This document shows, piece by piece, positions 8,791 through 18,031 of a stretch of DNA of 64,000 nucleotides. Numbering within the stretch: position 1 is the stretch's first letter; each line of letters opens with the position of its first letter. Made by a program: the position numbers and the translations under genes. The notes beneath the pieces are model-generated. The model was given only the letters and a program-made list of their open reading frames with translations. It was not told the DNA's origin and did not search any database. Origin of the DNA: JABAAE01 sp905480545 (GTDB taxonomy: Bacteria; Planctomycetota; Planctomycetia; Pirellulales; Pirellulaceae); the NCBI GenBank assembly GCA_943788025.1, contig CALSOR010000012.1, positions 248,001 to 312,000 of the forward strand. Reading direction: 5' to 3'.

Positions 8791-9645
8791 TTAGCCTTGG
8801 ACGACCCCGTTTTGAAGCTTTCCAATTCCATTAATGTTGATTTGAATGTCGTCGCCGGGAAGCAATGTGAAATCGCTGTCGGGAACGATGCCAGTTCCCG
8901 TTAGAAGGAACGCACCATCCGGGAACGAATTGTCGCGTCCAAGCCACTGGACCAATTCGTCGAATTCACGGGCCAATTGAGATGCGTCTGTCTTACCTGA
9001 AAAGACTTTGTCACTTTCACGGTAGATGGACAGTTCGACCCCAAGATCCGATTTGGTCGGCATCTTCTCAGTTGGAGTAATCGCTGGTCCCAGGCCGCAG
9101 CAAGCGTCGTAGACTTTCGCTTGCGGTAAGTAAAGCGGATTATCGCCTTCAATATCGCGTGAGCTCATGTCGTTTCCGATAGTGAACCCAACGATTTCTT
9201 TTCGTGAGTTAATCGCGAGCGTAATTTCAGGCTCTGGAACGTTCCACTTAGAGTCAACGCGGATGCGTAAATTTCCTCCCGGTCCGATGACTCGATTTGG
9301 AGTTGCCTTAAAAAAGATCTCGGGTCGATCTGCTTCATAAACTCGGTCGTAGCAACTGGCCGCCGTTTCCGATTCTTCCATTCGCGCTGACTTGCTGCGA
9401 ATATACGTAACTCCCGCTGCCCAAACTTCCTGCCTGTCAATGGGCGCAAGCAGTTTTACCGTCTCACATGGAACTGCGGGATTATTTGCGGCGATGTGAG
9501 TCAGTTTGTCCAGAAGGTTGTCGGAATCAAGGAAATCGAGAATCGGTGTCGGAGAGGTCGCCGACTGTTCATCGAGGTGCACCAGATCGCCAACAAGTAC
9601 ACCGGCAGAAATCTGATTCTGATATTGAACTTTGACAAGTTGCAT
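8791..9645 (-). CDS. FAH-family hydrolase/dehydratase, probably 2-keto-3-deoxy pentonate dehydratase
   Basis: A 284-residue fumarylacetoacetate hydrolase-fold protein. The metal site is visible as EPEITLAI (Glu-x-Glu), followed by GFTIGNDMSSRDIEG with the third acidic ligand. FFKATPNRVIGPGG and LLTGTGIVPDSDFTLLPGDD are characteristic of the subgroup that includes archaeal 2-keto-3-deoxy-arabinonate dehydratase. The adjacent KGSADH-type dehydrogenase supports the dehydratase role: together they would convert a 2-keto-3-deoxy pentonate to 2-oxoglutarate (Weimberg-type pathway). The upstream sugar dehydrogenase and sugar-acid dehydratase are not in the window. The assignment beyond FAH fold is inference from context. 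Confidence 0.82.
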   Translation of the reverse strand: MQLVKVQYQNQISAGVLVGDLVHLDEQSATSPTPILDFLDSDNLLDKLTHIAANNPAVPCETVKLLAPIDRQEVWAAGVTYIRSKSARMEESETAASCYDRVYEADRPEIFFKATPNRVIGPGGNLRIRVDSKWNVPEPEITLAINSRKEIVGFTIGNDMSSRDIEGDNPLYLPQAKVYDACCGLGPAITPTEKMPTKSDLGVELSIYRESDKVFSGKTDASQLAREFDELVQWLGRDNSFPDGAFLLTGTGIVPDSDFTLLPGDDIQININGIGKLQNGVVQG

Positions 9646-10060
9646 GTGGTTTGAATTTTTCCAGCTAAGAAGATTGGGAATTCTGATTTTACCAAATGCG
9701 GGCCTTTGATATGAGGCCCGACGCGGAATAATTTTGCTCGCTTGTCAAGCGTGCAAAAGTTGGGAAAACCACAGACTGAAAAACATGCGATCAAACACTT
9801 CTCGCGAACGAATGCAGCGATTGGTTGCGATTCTGGAAAACGGTCGCTCGACGCAACAGATTCGCACGGACGTTATACCGCCCGATTTTTTGTTAACTTT
9901 CTGCCTGGTGTTTTGATGCAACCGTCAAAATCTGCCCAACGGCTAGTGGGTGTTTAGTCGCCCGACTTTTACGTTCGAAGCTGGGCGGAAAACCAATGAA
10001 AACGAAGAGTCGGCAGAATAGAAGGGCTTTTCGGGCATGGCCTTAAAAAAGGTTGAGCAA
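9646..10060. other. Intergenic, probable promoter of the FAH-ALDH operon
   Basis: The 415 bases lie between the start of the FAH gene and the end of the minus-strand surface protein. Short forward frames around 9734-9957 have no family resemblance. I see no RNA gene or strong repeat. Confidence 0.35.
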
Positions 10061-12184
10061 TCAACGTAAATTCAGGTTCAGTGTGGAGCCACTTAGCTGA
10101 AGCTTGCCGTGTTTTGCCCCGTCTTTCCAAGTGTTGCATGTCACGTTGAAATCACCGGAGGCATAGCCGGAATTGACCCCTTGGAGCGCGGTGTTCTTAC
10201 CTTGCAGCATCTCGATACTCTTGTCTGCGAAGTCTATCTTTGCGATCAGGACATCGGTGTCTGTAGGTTTGAATCGAACGATTCGTCCCTTGGTTTCATA
10301 ATGCCAAACACCCTTGTGGTGCACTACCGCAATGAAGTGCTCTGCATCTGCGTCGCGAGGCGAACGTTTTGAAAATCGATCATGGACATGCTCCATTGAA
10401 TACAAGATGTAACCCTCACCCCTCGAGCGACGATTGAAGGCGACACCATCCCCAAAATTGCCCAAATTCGCGGTCTCCGATTCCGCAGCGCCCAGTGCTT
10501 TGACCAAAATTTCGGCGACTGCAACTTGGTCACCGTTTCGTGCTTCGATTAAAACGTTAAATGGGTTTTGTGACTGGAGGTCAATTTTGGCTGCGAGGTA
10601 TACTTTTCCATTCTGATCGACCTTGATTATTCCTTTCTTATCGCCGTCTACAACCTTGAACGTTGTTGCCGAGTCGCCACCAGACGCCTTCAATTGTCCA
10701 ATCAAATTGCCAACCTCAGTTTCTTCTGAGGCGGCGATGATTTGTCGATTGAATTCAAAAGGGCTTTCTTTATTAGAATGGAAAGAAATGGTGGTTCCGG
10801 TCAATCCAAATTCACCGTAATTTTTTTTGCCATTCCAGACGTTGGCTTTGAATTTCAAATCTCCTTCGGCAAATCCAAGCTGGATACCCCTTAATTGCAA
10901 GTTTTGGCCTCTCAGTGATTTGATTTTGTCGCCAGAGTAGTCGACCCTAGCGACCAACACATCGGTATCATTCGGTTCAAAATCGACATATTGGTCGTTC
11001 GTGTCATACAGCCATCGGTCGTCTTGGAATCGCACGCTAACGAAATGATCGGCGTTTCCATTGTGGACTTTTTGGTCCATGAATCGTTCGTCGATAGGTT
11101 GTCTGCTATGCATAATAAAACCTTCGCCGGTCGCCCGGTCTTGTCTTACAACGCCTCTGCCGGTATTGCCGATATCAACCGCTGAGGCCGACTTGGAAAC
11201 GGTGACCTCCAAACGGATTCGATTGTTGAGTTCGTTAGATTCGTTCCATAGATTTTCAGGATCGACGGTGAATTCGATTCGATAAATCCCAGCTTTATCG
11301 GGTGTCCAGCGTTCGGTAAAAAGATCACCGTTTTGGGTGGGGAAAAGAAACTCGCCAGTGACGCCGCCATCTTGATCGGCATTGCCAACCAGCACACCAA
11401 CCCAAGATGGGATGCTTTCAGCTTCGAAAAAGACGTCGACCTCTGCGTAATTATGAAATCGTCCATCGCCCGAATTGAACCAACTTTCAACAATGTTGAC
11501 TTCATCCCCAACAGCGAGTGGTTGATCTGCGAAGTTGTCGAAATCGTCGACAAAATTGAACTCCGGTGTTCCGACCTGCATCTTGATATGAAATGTTGAT
11601 TCGCCACTGGACTCATTTCCGTAATACTGAACCAGGTTTAGCGTGACTCGGTCCCAACCATTTTGGACATTCCAGCCACCATCCACTCCACTCATGGATA
11701 GGTCGCCAAATGCGACCGGCAGAGCGGAATCAGGAGTCGAAAATCGACCATCGCTATAATCGATCGAGCTTGGACCTGTTTGTGAGACAATCTTGCTGAT
11801 GTGCCCCTCCAAAGCAAAAACGCCAGACTGGTTTTCAAATGAGTCACTTACATTCAAATCAATCGACACAACCTCGAGGTAATCTCCCGCATTCAATTTG
11901 ATCTATGGCCGGACCGCCGAAATGTATTCGCCTTGACCATTGATTCGAATGTTCACCCCATCGATGGTGGCGGCGGAACCCTGGACCTCAGGAGCCACCT
12001 CGGCGAAGGTGATGGGCTCCGATTCCACGATATTCTCAAATCCTGTCGCTGTCATCATTTGGCGATCTTCCAGATTTTCGAAACTGGAAGAGAAAAAAGT
12101 AGAACCACGGATTTCGCTTTCCATTTCTGAGATCGTATTGAGGACATCTTTGGCTGCTTGGAAGAAATTTGCTTTGTGAGTCAT
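10061..12184 (-). pseudogene. Large surface protein with LEPR-like motif, split by an in-frame amber codon
   Basis: A single frame runs from ATG at 12184 to 10061 (about 707 residues), interrupted once by TAG at 11903-11905. The two parts fit as one protein: the N-terminal part has the planctomycete FENLEDRQMM motif (the LEPR-xLL/'LEDRRMLA' type seen at the start of large surface proteins). The second part holds a CARDB-like region (residue pattern ESNELNNRIRLEV), then two copies of an unknown domain of about 135 residues on either side of a cadherin-like domain. CAG to TAG by one transition is the simplest cause, because no frameshift is needed. It could be a recent pseudogene, a sequencing error or a suppressed amber. 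The protein would be secreted and calcium- or matrix-associated, by inference. Confidence 0.7.
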
Positions 12185-12704
12185 CTGTATTCGTAGGTTT
12201 TTGGAATTTGACGAAATGGATAGCCTTGTCGATTCAGTTTCGAGCAAACTTGGTCGAACCAAGTTGCCGTCCGTTTGATTTCTGATTAGCAATGGAAATG
12301 TGCTATCTTTCCGAGCCTGGGTCAAAGAGAAATGGTTGATCGGATCAAAGATTTATCAATTTATTATCCCCTTAATTACGCTTGACTTTTCCGTTTTTTG
12401 ACAAAATCAAACTTGCGGATTTGACAAACGCCCAAACGTCATGCCGAGACTTAAGATTCGGACAGTTCAACGCGTAACCATTGGCGAACGATTATCGATT
12501 TAATGAGACGGATCCCTTTGCATTGATTTGACCGGCAGGGCCGGCATATGTGATGCACGATGTCAAGCGGTTTCCCCGTCGCTGGATCTTTATGTCGGAG
12601 TTGGTAACTGATAAATTGAGGAACGGAGTTGTCGACTTTGGTTTCATCTCGAATCCATGCTTGGCGTTCCCGTTAATCGCCCATTTTTTAAACAGAGGAA
12701 TCGC
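12185..12704. other. Divergent intergenic region
   Basis: It separates the minus-strand surface protein from the plus-strand aldehyde dehydrogenase and must hold both promoters. The frame upstream of 12184 stays open to 12325, but its translation is not protein-like before the MTHKANFF start. An AGAGGA Shine-Dalgarno sits just before 12705. No other feature is supported. Confidence 0.4.
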
Positions 12705-14216
12705 ATGTCGACGATCAGTTCCAGCATTCAATTGTTACCCGAAGTCGAAGAGTTTTTGTCGAATGGTCCTATCAAGGCGGTTGTGGGTGGGAAAGAGGTT
12801 TCGTCTTCCGGCAATGAGATTCACGCCACGATTGATCCAGGGTCAGGTGAGACGTTGGCTGAGTTTGTTGCGTTGCAGGATAGCGATATTGACGAAGCGG
12901 TAATCGTTGCGGCCAAGGCATTTCGGCAAACGGGTTGGGGGAAGATGCCGGCTTCTGAGCGGTCGGCATTGCTTCAAAAACTTGCTGATTTAATGGACGA
13001 AAAGAAAGAAGTTCTTGCTCAGTTGGAATCGATCGACTGTGGAAAGGTGCACTCTCAGGCCCTCGGGGATATAGAGGGGTGTATTTCTACATTTCGGAAT
13101 TTTGCTGATGCAGCGATATCGATTGAACTGTCAACATCGCTAAATGTGAAGGGCCATGAAGCGCGAGTTGTACGGCACCCATGGGGTGTTTGCGGGTTCA
13201 TCGTTCCGTGGAATTTTCCGATGATCTTGCTCGGTTGGGGGTTGGCTCCCGCACTTGCTGCTGGCAATACGGTGGTCTTGAAACCGGCTGAAGACACGCC
13301 TCTTTCAGCGCTTTACTTTGGACGACTGGCAAAACAAGCCGGGATTCCAGACGGCGTCATCAACATCGTGCCAGGGCTTGGAGAAGTCGCCGGCGCGGCC
13401 CTCGCCAATCACCCTGAATTAAAACGGATGTCGTTTACCGGATCGCCCGAGGTCGGACAATTGGTCGCTGAATCGTGTGGCAAAAACCTGACGCCGGTGA
13501 AGTTGGAGTTGGGCGGCAAAGGGGCAGCTGTTGTGTTCGATGATGTCAATATTGAAGAGACGGCCCAAAAGTTGGTCGATGCGATTACGTTTCATGCGGG
13601 GCAGGTTTGTTGCGATGCCACCCGATGGTTGATACACAAGAATATCTACAGTCAATTCGCAGATGAATGTGTGGCACGGTTGCAAAAGATTCGAATCGGC
13701 CATGAGCTGGACTCGAAAACACAGATGGGGCCAGTCGTGAATAAGGTGCAACTTGATCGCATTTTGGGATTTTTGAAAAGGGGATCTTCGGACGGCGCTG
13801 ACACGCTTCTGGAGGGTGGTGCTGCAGAAGTCGAAGGTCGAAATGGCTTTTATGTGAAGCCAGCGCTGCTTGCTGGCGGACTCGATAATGTTGCTGCCTG
13901 TCAGGAGATATTTGGTCCGGTGGCATTTCTGTCGTCGTTCGATAATGAAGAGCAAGCGATTGAAATGGCAAATAACACCGATTATGGCTTGGCCAATAGC
14001 GTTTGGTCGGCTGATTTAACTCGCTGTAACCGTGTTGCTGAAGCGATGGTCGCGGGAAACAGTTGGATCAATGCTCATAATGTCTTCGCGTATGGCGTAC
14101 CGTACGGTGGTGTGAATAAAAGTGGCATGGGCGGCGGCGTGAATAGTATTGAGACCTTGATGGATTACTATCGAACTCAATCCGTCGTTCGGCCGCTCGA
14201 TTCGTTGTCGCATTAA
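12705..14216 (+). CDS. NAD(P)-dependent aldehyde dehydrogenase
   Basis: A 503-residue class 1/2-type ALDH. Visible motifs are PWNFPMILLGWGLAPALAAG (substrate/cofactor channel), NTVVLKPAEDTPLSAL with the cofactor Lys, FTGSPEVGQ, the general base in LELGGKGAAVVFDD, and the nucleophile in FHAGQVCCDATR. EIFGPVAFLSSF and the terminal NKSGMGG region are also standard. It resembles betaine-aldehyde and other broad aldehyde dehydrogenases, but the substrate cannot be fixed. The ATG at 12705 is preferred to an upstream in-frame one at 12657 because AGAGGA lies at the right distance and the first 16 residues are unlike the family. It is not in an evident operon; PSCyt1 starts 195 bases later. Confidence 0.9.
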   Translation: MSTISSSIQLLPEVEEFLSNGPIKAVVGGKEVSSSGNEIHATIDPGSGETLAEFVALQDSDIDEAVIVAAKAFRQTGWGKMPASERSALLQKLADLMDEKKEVLAQLESIDCGKVHSQALGDIEGCISTFRNFADAAISIELSTSLNVKGHEARVVRHPWGVCGFIVPWNFPMILLGWGLAPALAAGNTVVLKPAEDTPLSALYFGRLAKQAGIPDGVINIVPGLGEVAGAALANHPELKRMSFTGSPEVGQLVAESCGKNLTPVKLELGGKGAAVVFDDVNIEETAQKLVDAITFHAGQVCCDATRWLIHKNIYSQFADECVARLQKIRIGHELDSKTQMGPVVNKVQLDRILGFLKRGSSDGADTLLEGGAAEVEGRNGFYVKPALLAGGLDNVAACQEIFGPVAFLSSFDNEEQAIEMANNTDYGLANSVWSADLTRCNRVAEAMVAGNSWINAHNVFAYGVPYGGVNKSGMGGGVNSIETLMDYYRTQSVVRPLDSLSH

Positions 14217-14410
14217 CACGAGAGTTTCCAGCACCGGCAGTTGCCTACCCTGTTTTTGCGGTCCCTGCGGTTCAGAAGCGAATGACATGAGCCGATAAAG
14301 AGGCAACATGTTGGTGATTCATTGACGTTCGTTGTTGTGATGATGAATAGGTTATTGAATAATAGGGATGTGTATCCAAATAGTGTTTTATTGAACTCAA
14401 TGTGAGCATC

Positions 14411-17203
14411 ATGCCTAACTCAATGCAATGTACTCTGATTCTTTCAGTCTTTGTGCTCGTGTTTTTTGGCAGTCCGTTTTGCGGTGCGCCACGTGCCATT
14501 GCCGCAGATGAATTGTCGGCAAACGTCGAGGCCATTTTCGTCAAGCATTGTTTTGATTGCCATTCTGGCCAGTCCCCAGAAAGTAGTTTCGCGCTTGATG
14601 CTCTATCTGACGAAATGTTTGCCGGGGGCGATTCAGGCGATATGGCAATCGTTCCTGGAAAGCCACTCGAAAGTTCAATTGTTGCTTGGATCAGTAGTGA
14701 GGACGACGCGACACGGATGCCGCCTGAGGGGAAGTCGCTCTCACCTGCTGAAATAGAGACCGTCAAAAAATGGATACAACGTGGAGCTGAGTACGATGCT
14801 CCATTCCGAAATCAAAACTCGGAACTTTGGTCGTTCAAGCCGATCCAAAGGGAACTGGCAATTAATCCTCAAGATCTTTCCACGATTCATCAACGAAGTG
14901 TCGTAAATCCAGTTGACATGCTGGTGGCGGAAAAGCTGCAGGACAACGAACTGACGTTTTCGCGTCCTGCAAACAAGCGTGATTTGATTCGTCGGCTCTA
15001 CTTGGTCATGCTCGGACTTCCTCCGCGACCATCCGACGTTGAGGAGTTTGTAAACGATACCCGCGATGATTCTTATTCACGATTAGTTGATCGAGTTCTT
15101 TTGTCACCCGCCTACGGCGAACGTTGGGCCCAGCACTGGTTAGACATTATTCGTTTTGGAGAAACGCATGGTTTCGAAACCAATCGAGAGCGACCCAACG
15201 CGTGGCCCTATCGGGATTACGTCATAGATGCTTTGAATTTAGACAAGCCATACGATCAATTTGTGAAAGAGCAAATTGCTGGTGATCAAATGGGGGTCGA
15301 CGTCGCGACCGGATTCATAGTCGCTGGGCCACACGACATCGTGAAGAGTCCCGATATCAATTTGACGTTAATGCAGCGGCAGGATGAGTTAGCGGACATT
15401 GTCAACGCTACGGGGACGACGTTCTTAGGGCTTACGCTTGGATGCGCGAGATGTCACAACCACAAGTTCGACCCCATTTTGCAAAAGGATTTTTATTCGA
15501 TGCAAGCTGTGTTTGCAGGGGTAAATCATGCCGACCGGCGATTGGTTGACGAAACGGGCAAGCAACAAATTGCTAAGTTGCAACGAGAAATTGCAGAAGC
15601 AAAGTCCCAACTTGCTGCTATTTTTAAGGATGTCGCGCCAAAGCAACTGTTACCGCCAGTCAATTTTCAAAAGAATGTTGAAGCGTTTCCCTCGACTGAA
15701 GCGAGAATCGTTCGGTTTACGGTGTCAAAAACCTCAGGGGCCGAGCCATGTATCGATGAAATCGAAGTATTCTCTGGAAGCGAGAATGTTGCGTTGAACT
15801 CAAAAGGGGCCATCGTTCGTGCTTCAAGCAATCTTCCAGGGTACGAAATTCACCAAATCAAGCATGTGAATGATGGGAAATTCGGTAACGAGAATAGTTG
15901 GATATCAAATGAGCCGAATAGCGGTTGGATCGAAATTGAGTTTGCGAAAGTTCATGAAATCAATCGCATTGTTTGGGGGCGCGATCGTTCAGGAAAAATA
16001 CGTGACCGATTGCCAATAAGCTATAAAATCGAGATCAAGAAGGATGGCCAAGATGATGTTTGGACAACGGTTGCAAATTCCAAAAAGCGAAACCCGTTTG
16101 GAAATGGAAATGATCTAGAGCCGGATTTTGAGCTGCTTTCTAAAGCAAATCGTTCAGTCGCAAAAGCGGTACATGAAGGCATCCTGAGTGATCAAGCGGA
16201 GCTAAAGGAAATCCAATCGAGCCGGTTGGTCTATGCTGGGACTTTTTCGCCGCCGGCTGCGACTCATCGGCTTTATCGTGGAGACCCACTTCAAAAACGT
16301 GAAGAAGTCGAACCGAACACGGTAGTGGCACTGGGGTCATTGAAACTGGAAAAGAATGCACCAGAAGCGAGCCGCCGGGTTGCGTTGGCGAATTGGCTAA
16401 CGCAAAAAAACAATCCTCTGCTCGCTCGCGTGATTGTAAATCGGATTTGGCAACATACATTTGGCAGAGGAATCGTAGCGACGCCGAACGATTTCGGAAA
16501 CAGTGGACGGAAACCGACTCACCCGCGAATGCTAGATTATCTGGCAACGGAATTGATTGAATCAGGTTGGTCGATGAAGCATGTTCATCGAATTCTTCTG
16601 ACATCAAACACGTTTCGTCAATCGAGTGAACCCAATAAAATCGGACTGGCAAAAGATTCAGGAGGAGAATTGCTTTGGCGGTTTACTCCCAGAAGGATGG
16701 CGGCCGAAGTGATGCGGGATTCAATGATTGCAGCTTCAGGCGTTCTGGATAATCGAATGGAAGGGAAGGGGTTCGATGGTTTTGAAGTTGAGATGGAAAA
16801 TGTGCGACACTTTTTTCCTAAAAAAAGTTACGGTCCGGTAGATTGGCGGCGAATGGTCTACATGACCAAGGTCCGTCAGGAGAAGGATTCAGTTTTTGGT
16901 GTGTTCGATTGCCCGGATGGCAGCCAAATTATCTCTCGGAGAAGTCGTTCGACCACGCCGCTGCAGTCTTTGAATCTCTTGAATAGTACGTTTGCTTTGC
17001 AGCAAGCTGAACTGTTTGCCCAGCGTCTTGAACGCTGGGCGGATGAGCCGAGTGAGCAGATTGCGACGGCCTATCAGTTTGTTTTTAGTCGTCGACCAAC
17101 GCTTGATGAGCTAAAGGATTCCACCGATTTTATCGCAGAATTTGGGCTTCCAGCATTTTGTCGAGCCATCTTTAACAGCAATGAATTTTTGTTCATTCAA
17201 TAA
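14411..17203 (+). CDS. PSCyt1/PSD1 protein (DUF1549, DUF1553) with a discoidin-like insert
   Basis: A planctomycete-type exported protein of about 930 residues. After a signal peptide ending near AIAADE comes the PSCyt1 cytochrome-like domain with haem motif CFDCH and RMPPEGKSLSPAE. DUF1549 follows with SPAYGERWAQHWLDI and a second CxxCH in GCARCHNHKFDPI. A region of about 150 residues (around 420-570) resembles a F5/8 type C (discoidin) carbohydrate-binding domain (DGKFGNENSWIS, WIEIEFAKVHEINRIVWGRD). DUF1553 ends the protein (NPLLARVIVNRIWQHTFGRG, TPLQSLNLLNS). The role is unknown; such proteins are thought to act in the periplasm, often on polysaccharides. Its usual DUF1501 partner is absent here and found at 35 kb. 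GTG at 14402 is an alternative start. Confidence 0.92.
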   Translation: MPNSMQCTLILSVFVLVFFGSPFCGAPRAIAADELSANVEAIFVKHCFDCHSGQSPESSFALDALSDEMFAGGDSGDMAIVPGKPLESSIVAWISSEDDATRMPPEGKSLSPAEIETVKKWIQRGAEYDAPFRNQNSELWSFKPIQRELAINPQDLSTIHQRSVVNPVDMLVAEKLQDNELTFSRPANKRDLIRRLYLVMLGLPPRPSDVEEFVNDTRDDSYSRLVDRVLLSPAYGERWAQHWLDIIRFGETHGFETNRERPNAWPYRDYVIDALNLDKPYDQFVKEQIAGDQMGVDVATGFIVAGPHDIVKSPDINLTLMQRQDELADIVNATGTTFLGLTLGCARCHNHKFDPILQKDFYSMQAVFAGVNHADRRLVDETGKQQIAKLQREIAEAKSQLAAIFKDVAPKQLLPPVNFQKNVEAFPSTEARIVRFTVSKTSGAEPCIDEIEVFSGSENVALNSKGAIVRASSNLPGYEIHQIKHVNDGKFGNENSWISNEPNSGWIEIEFAKVHEINRIVWGRDRSGKIRDRLPISYKIEIKKDGQDDVWTTVANSKKRNPFGNGNDLEPDFELLSKANRSVAKAVHEGILSDQAELKEIQSSRLVYAGTFSPPAATHRLYRGDPLQKREEVEPNTVVALGSLKLEKNAPEASRRVALANWLTQKNNPLLARVIVNRIWQHTFGRGIVATPNDFGNSGRKPTHPRMLDYLATELIESGWSMKHVHRILLTSNTFRQSSEPNKIGLAKDSGGELLWRFTPRRMAAEVMRDSMIAASGVLDNRMEGKGFDGFEVEMENVRHFFPKKSYGPVDWRRMVYMTKVRQEKDSVFGVFDCPDGSQIISRRSRSTTPLQSLNLLNSTFALQQAELFAQRLERWADEPSEQIATAYQFVFSRRPTLDELKDSTDFIAEFGLPAFCRAIFNSNEFLFIQ

Positions 17204-17422
17204 ATTTATTGAGTCCAACGGTAGTAGGAGGGGCTGGCTGAGGAGGGGTTGACGTGTAAACCCAGTGCCTGGTCGGGCCCGTTACGGCCCTGCGTGGGTG
17301 GTGGGTGTCAATTTTTCTACAATTAGCTTCAAACTCTGTGGATTGGGGGCTAACTTTCGTTTTGTTCTGCTTGCCTCTGATTTTCCTGCTTCGTCTCTGA
17401 GTTTTTCGTTTATATTGCACCC

Positions 17423-17884
17423 ATGAAATGTCCATTTTGCCGTAAAGATAACGACAAGGTAATTGACTCTCGCGGAAGCGATGACGGGTTCGCGATCCGT
17501 AGACGCCGCGAGTGCTTGTCGTGCGGGCGAAGGTACACCACGTATGAACGGCTTCATGATGTGAATCTGAAGGTAGTAAAGAAGGACGATGTTCGTGATA
17601 ATTTTGACGCGCAAAAAATCCGCGATGGCTTACAAAAAGCTTGTTGGAAACGGCCAGTCAAAGCAGAGGAAATCGAAAATATGGTGACTCGGATCGAGCA
17701 ACGGATCTATTCCGAGTACGACATGGAAATTGACAGTCGAGAATTAGGCGAGATCGTGATGGATGAACTTATGAAAGTTGATCAGGTTGCCTACGTCCGC
17801 TTCGCCAGTGTTTATCGTGAGTTCAAGGACGTTCGGGATTTTGTCGAAGAACTCGAGCCGATGCTTCGTTCGCGAACCAAGTGA
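17423..17884 (+). CDS. nrdR: Transcriptional repressor NrdR
   Basis: A 153-residue protein of normal length. The N-terminal zinc ribbon has Cys3, Cys6, Cys31 and Cys34 (MKCPFC and ECLSCGRRYTTYE). The ATP-cone domain covers about residues 49-139 (VVKKDDVRDNFDAQKIRDGL onward). NrdR represses ribonucleotide reductase genes in response to ATP/dATP by binding NrdR boxes. No nrd gene is in the window, so it acts in trans. The start matches the conserved MxCPxC beginning. A perfect hairpin follows its stop. Confidence 0.97.
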   Translation: MKCPFCRKDNDKVIDSRGSDDGFAIRRRRECLSCGRRYTTYERLHDVNLKVVKKDDVRDNFDAQKIRDGLQKACWKRPVKAEEIENMVTRIEQRIYSEYDMEIDSRELGEIVMDELMKVDQVAYVRFASVYREFKDVRDFVEELEPMLRSRTK

Positions 17885-17892
17885 TTTTCGTT

Positions 17893-17912
17893 ATTGCACC
17901 AAAAGGTGCAAT
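17893..17912 (+). terminator. Hairpin after nrdR, possible terminator
   Basis: ATTGCACC pairs perfectly with GGTGCAAT around an AAAA loop, starting eight bases after the nrdR stop. The downstream sequence is only moderately T-rich, so termination strength is uncertain. It may serve both strands, since the esterase gene converges from the right. Confidence 0.5.
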
Positions 17913-17997
17913 GACGTCATTTCGCTCGTTTGTTTGTCGGAAGAGAACTCGGCGTCAATTTGCCGCCGAGACTCCTTTTTGCGAAATGAATAACGAG

Positions 17998-18031
17998 GCG
18001 TTGCTCGCTATTTGGCGTTGCTCGCTATTTG
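17998..18031. repeat. Perfect 17-bp tandem duplication at the 3' end of the esterase gene
   Basis: GCGTTGCTCGCTATTTG occurs twice in a row. The second copy contains the stop codon of the minus-strand esterase (18025-18027), and the first copy lies just beyond it. It looks like a recent slippage duplication. Confidence 0.85.

Noticed and set aside
11903..11905. Amber codon as pyrrolysine
   Set aside because: No pyl gene or PYLIS-like context is visible, and the family is a surface protein without methylamine links; a simple point mutation is more likely.
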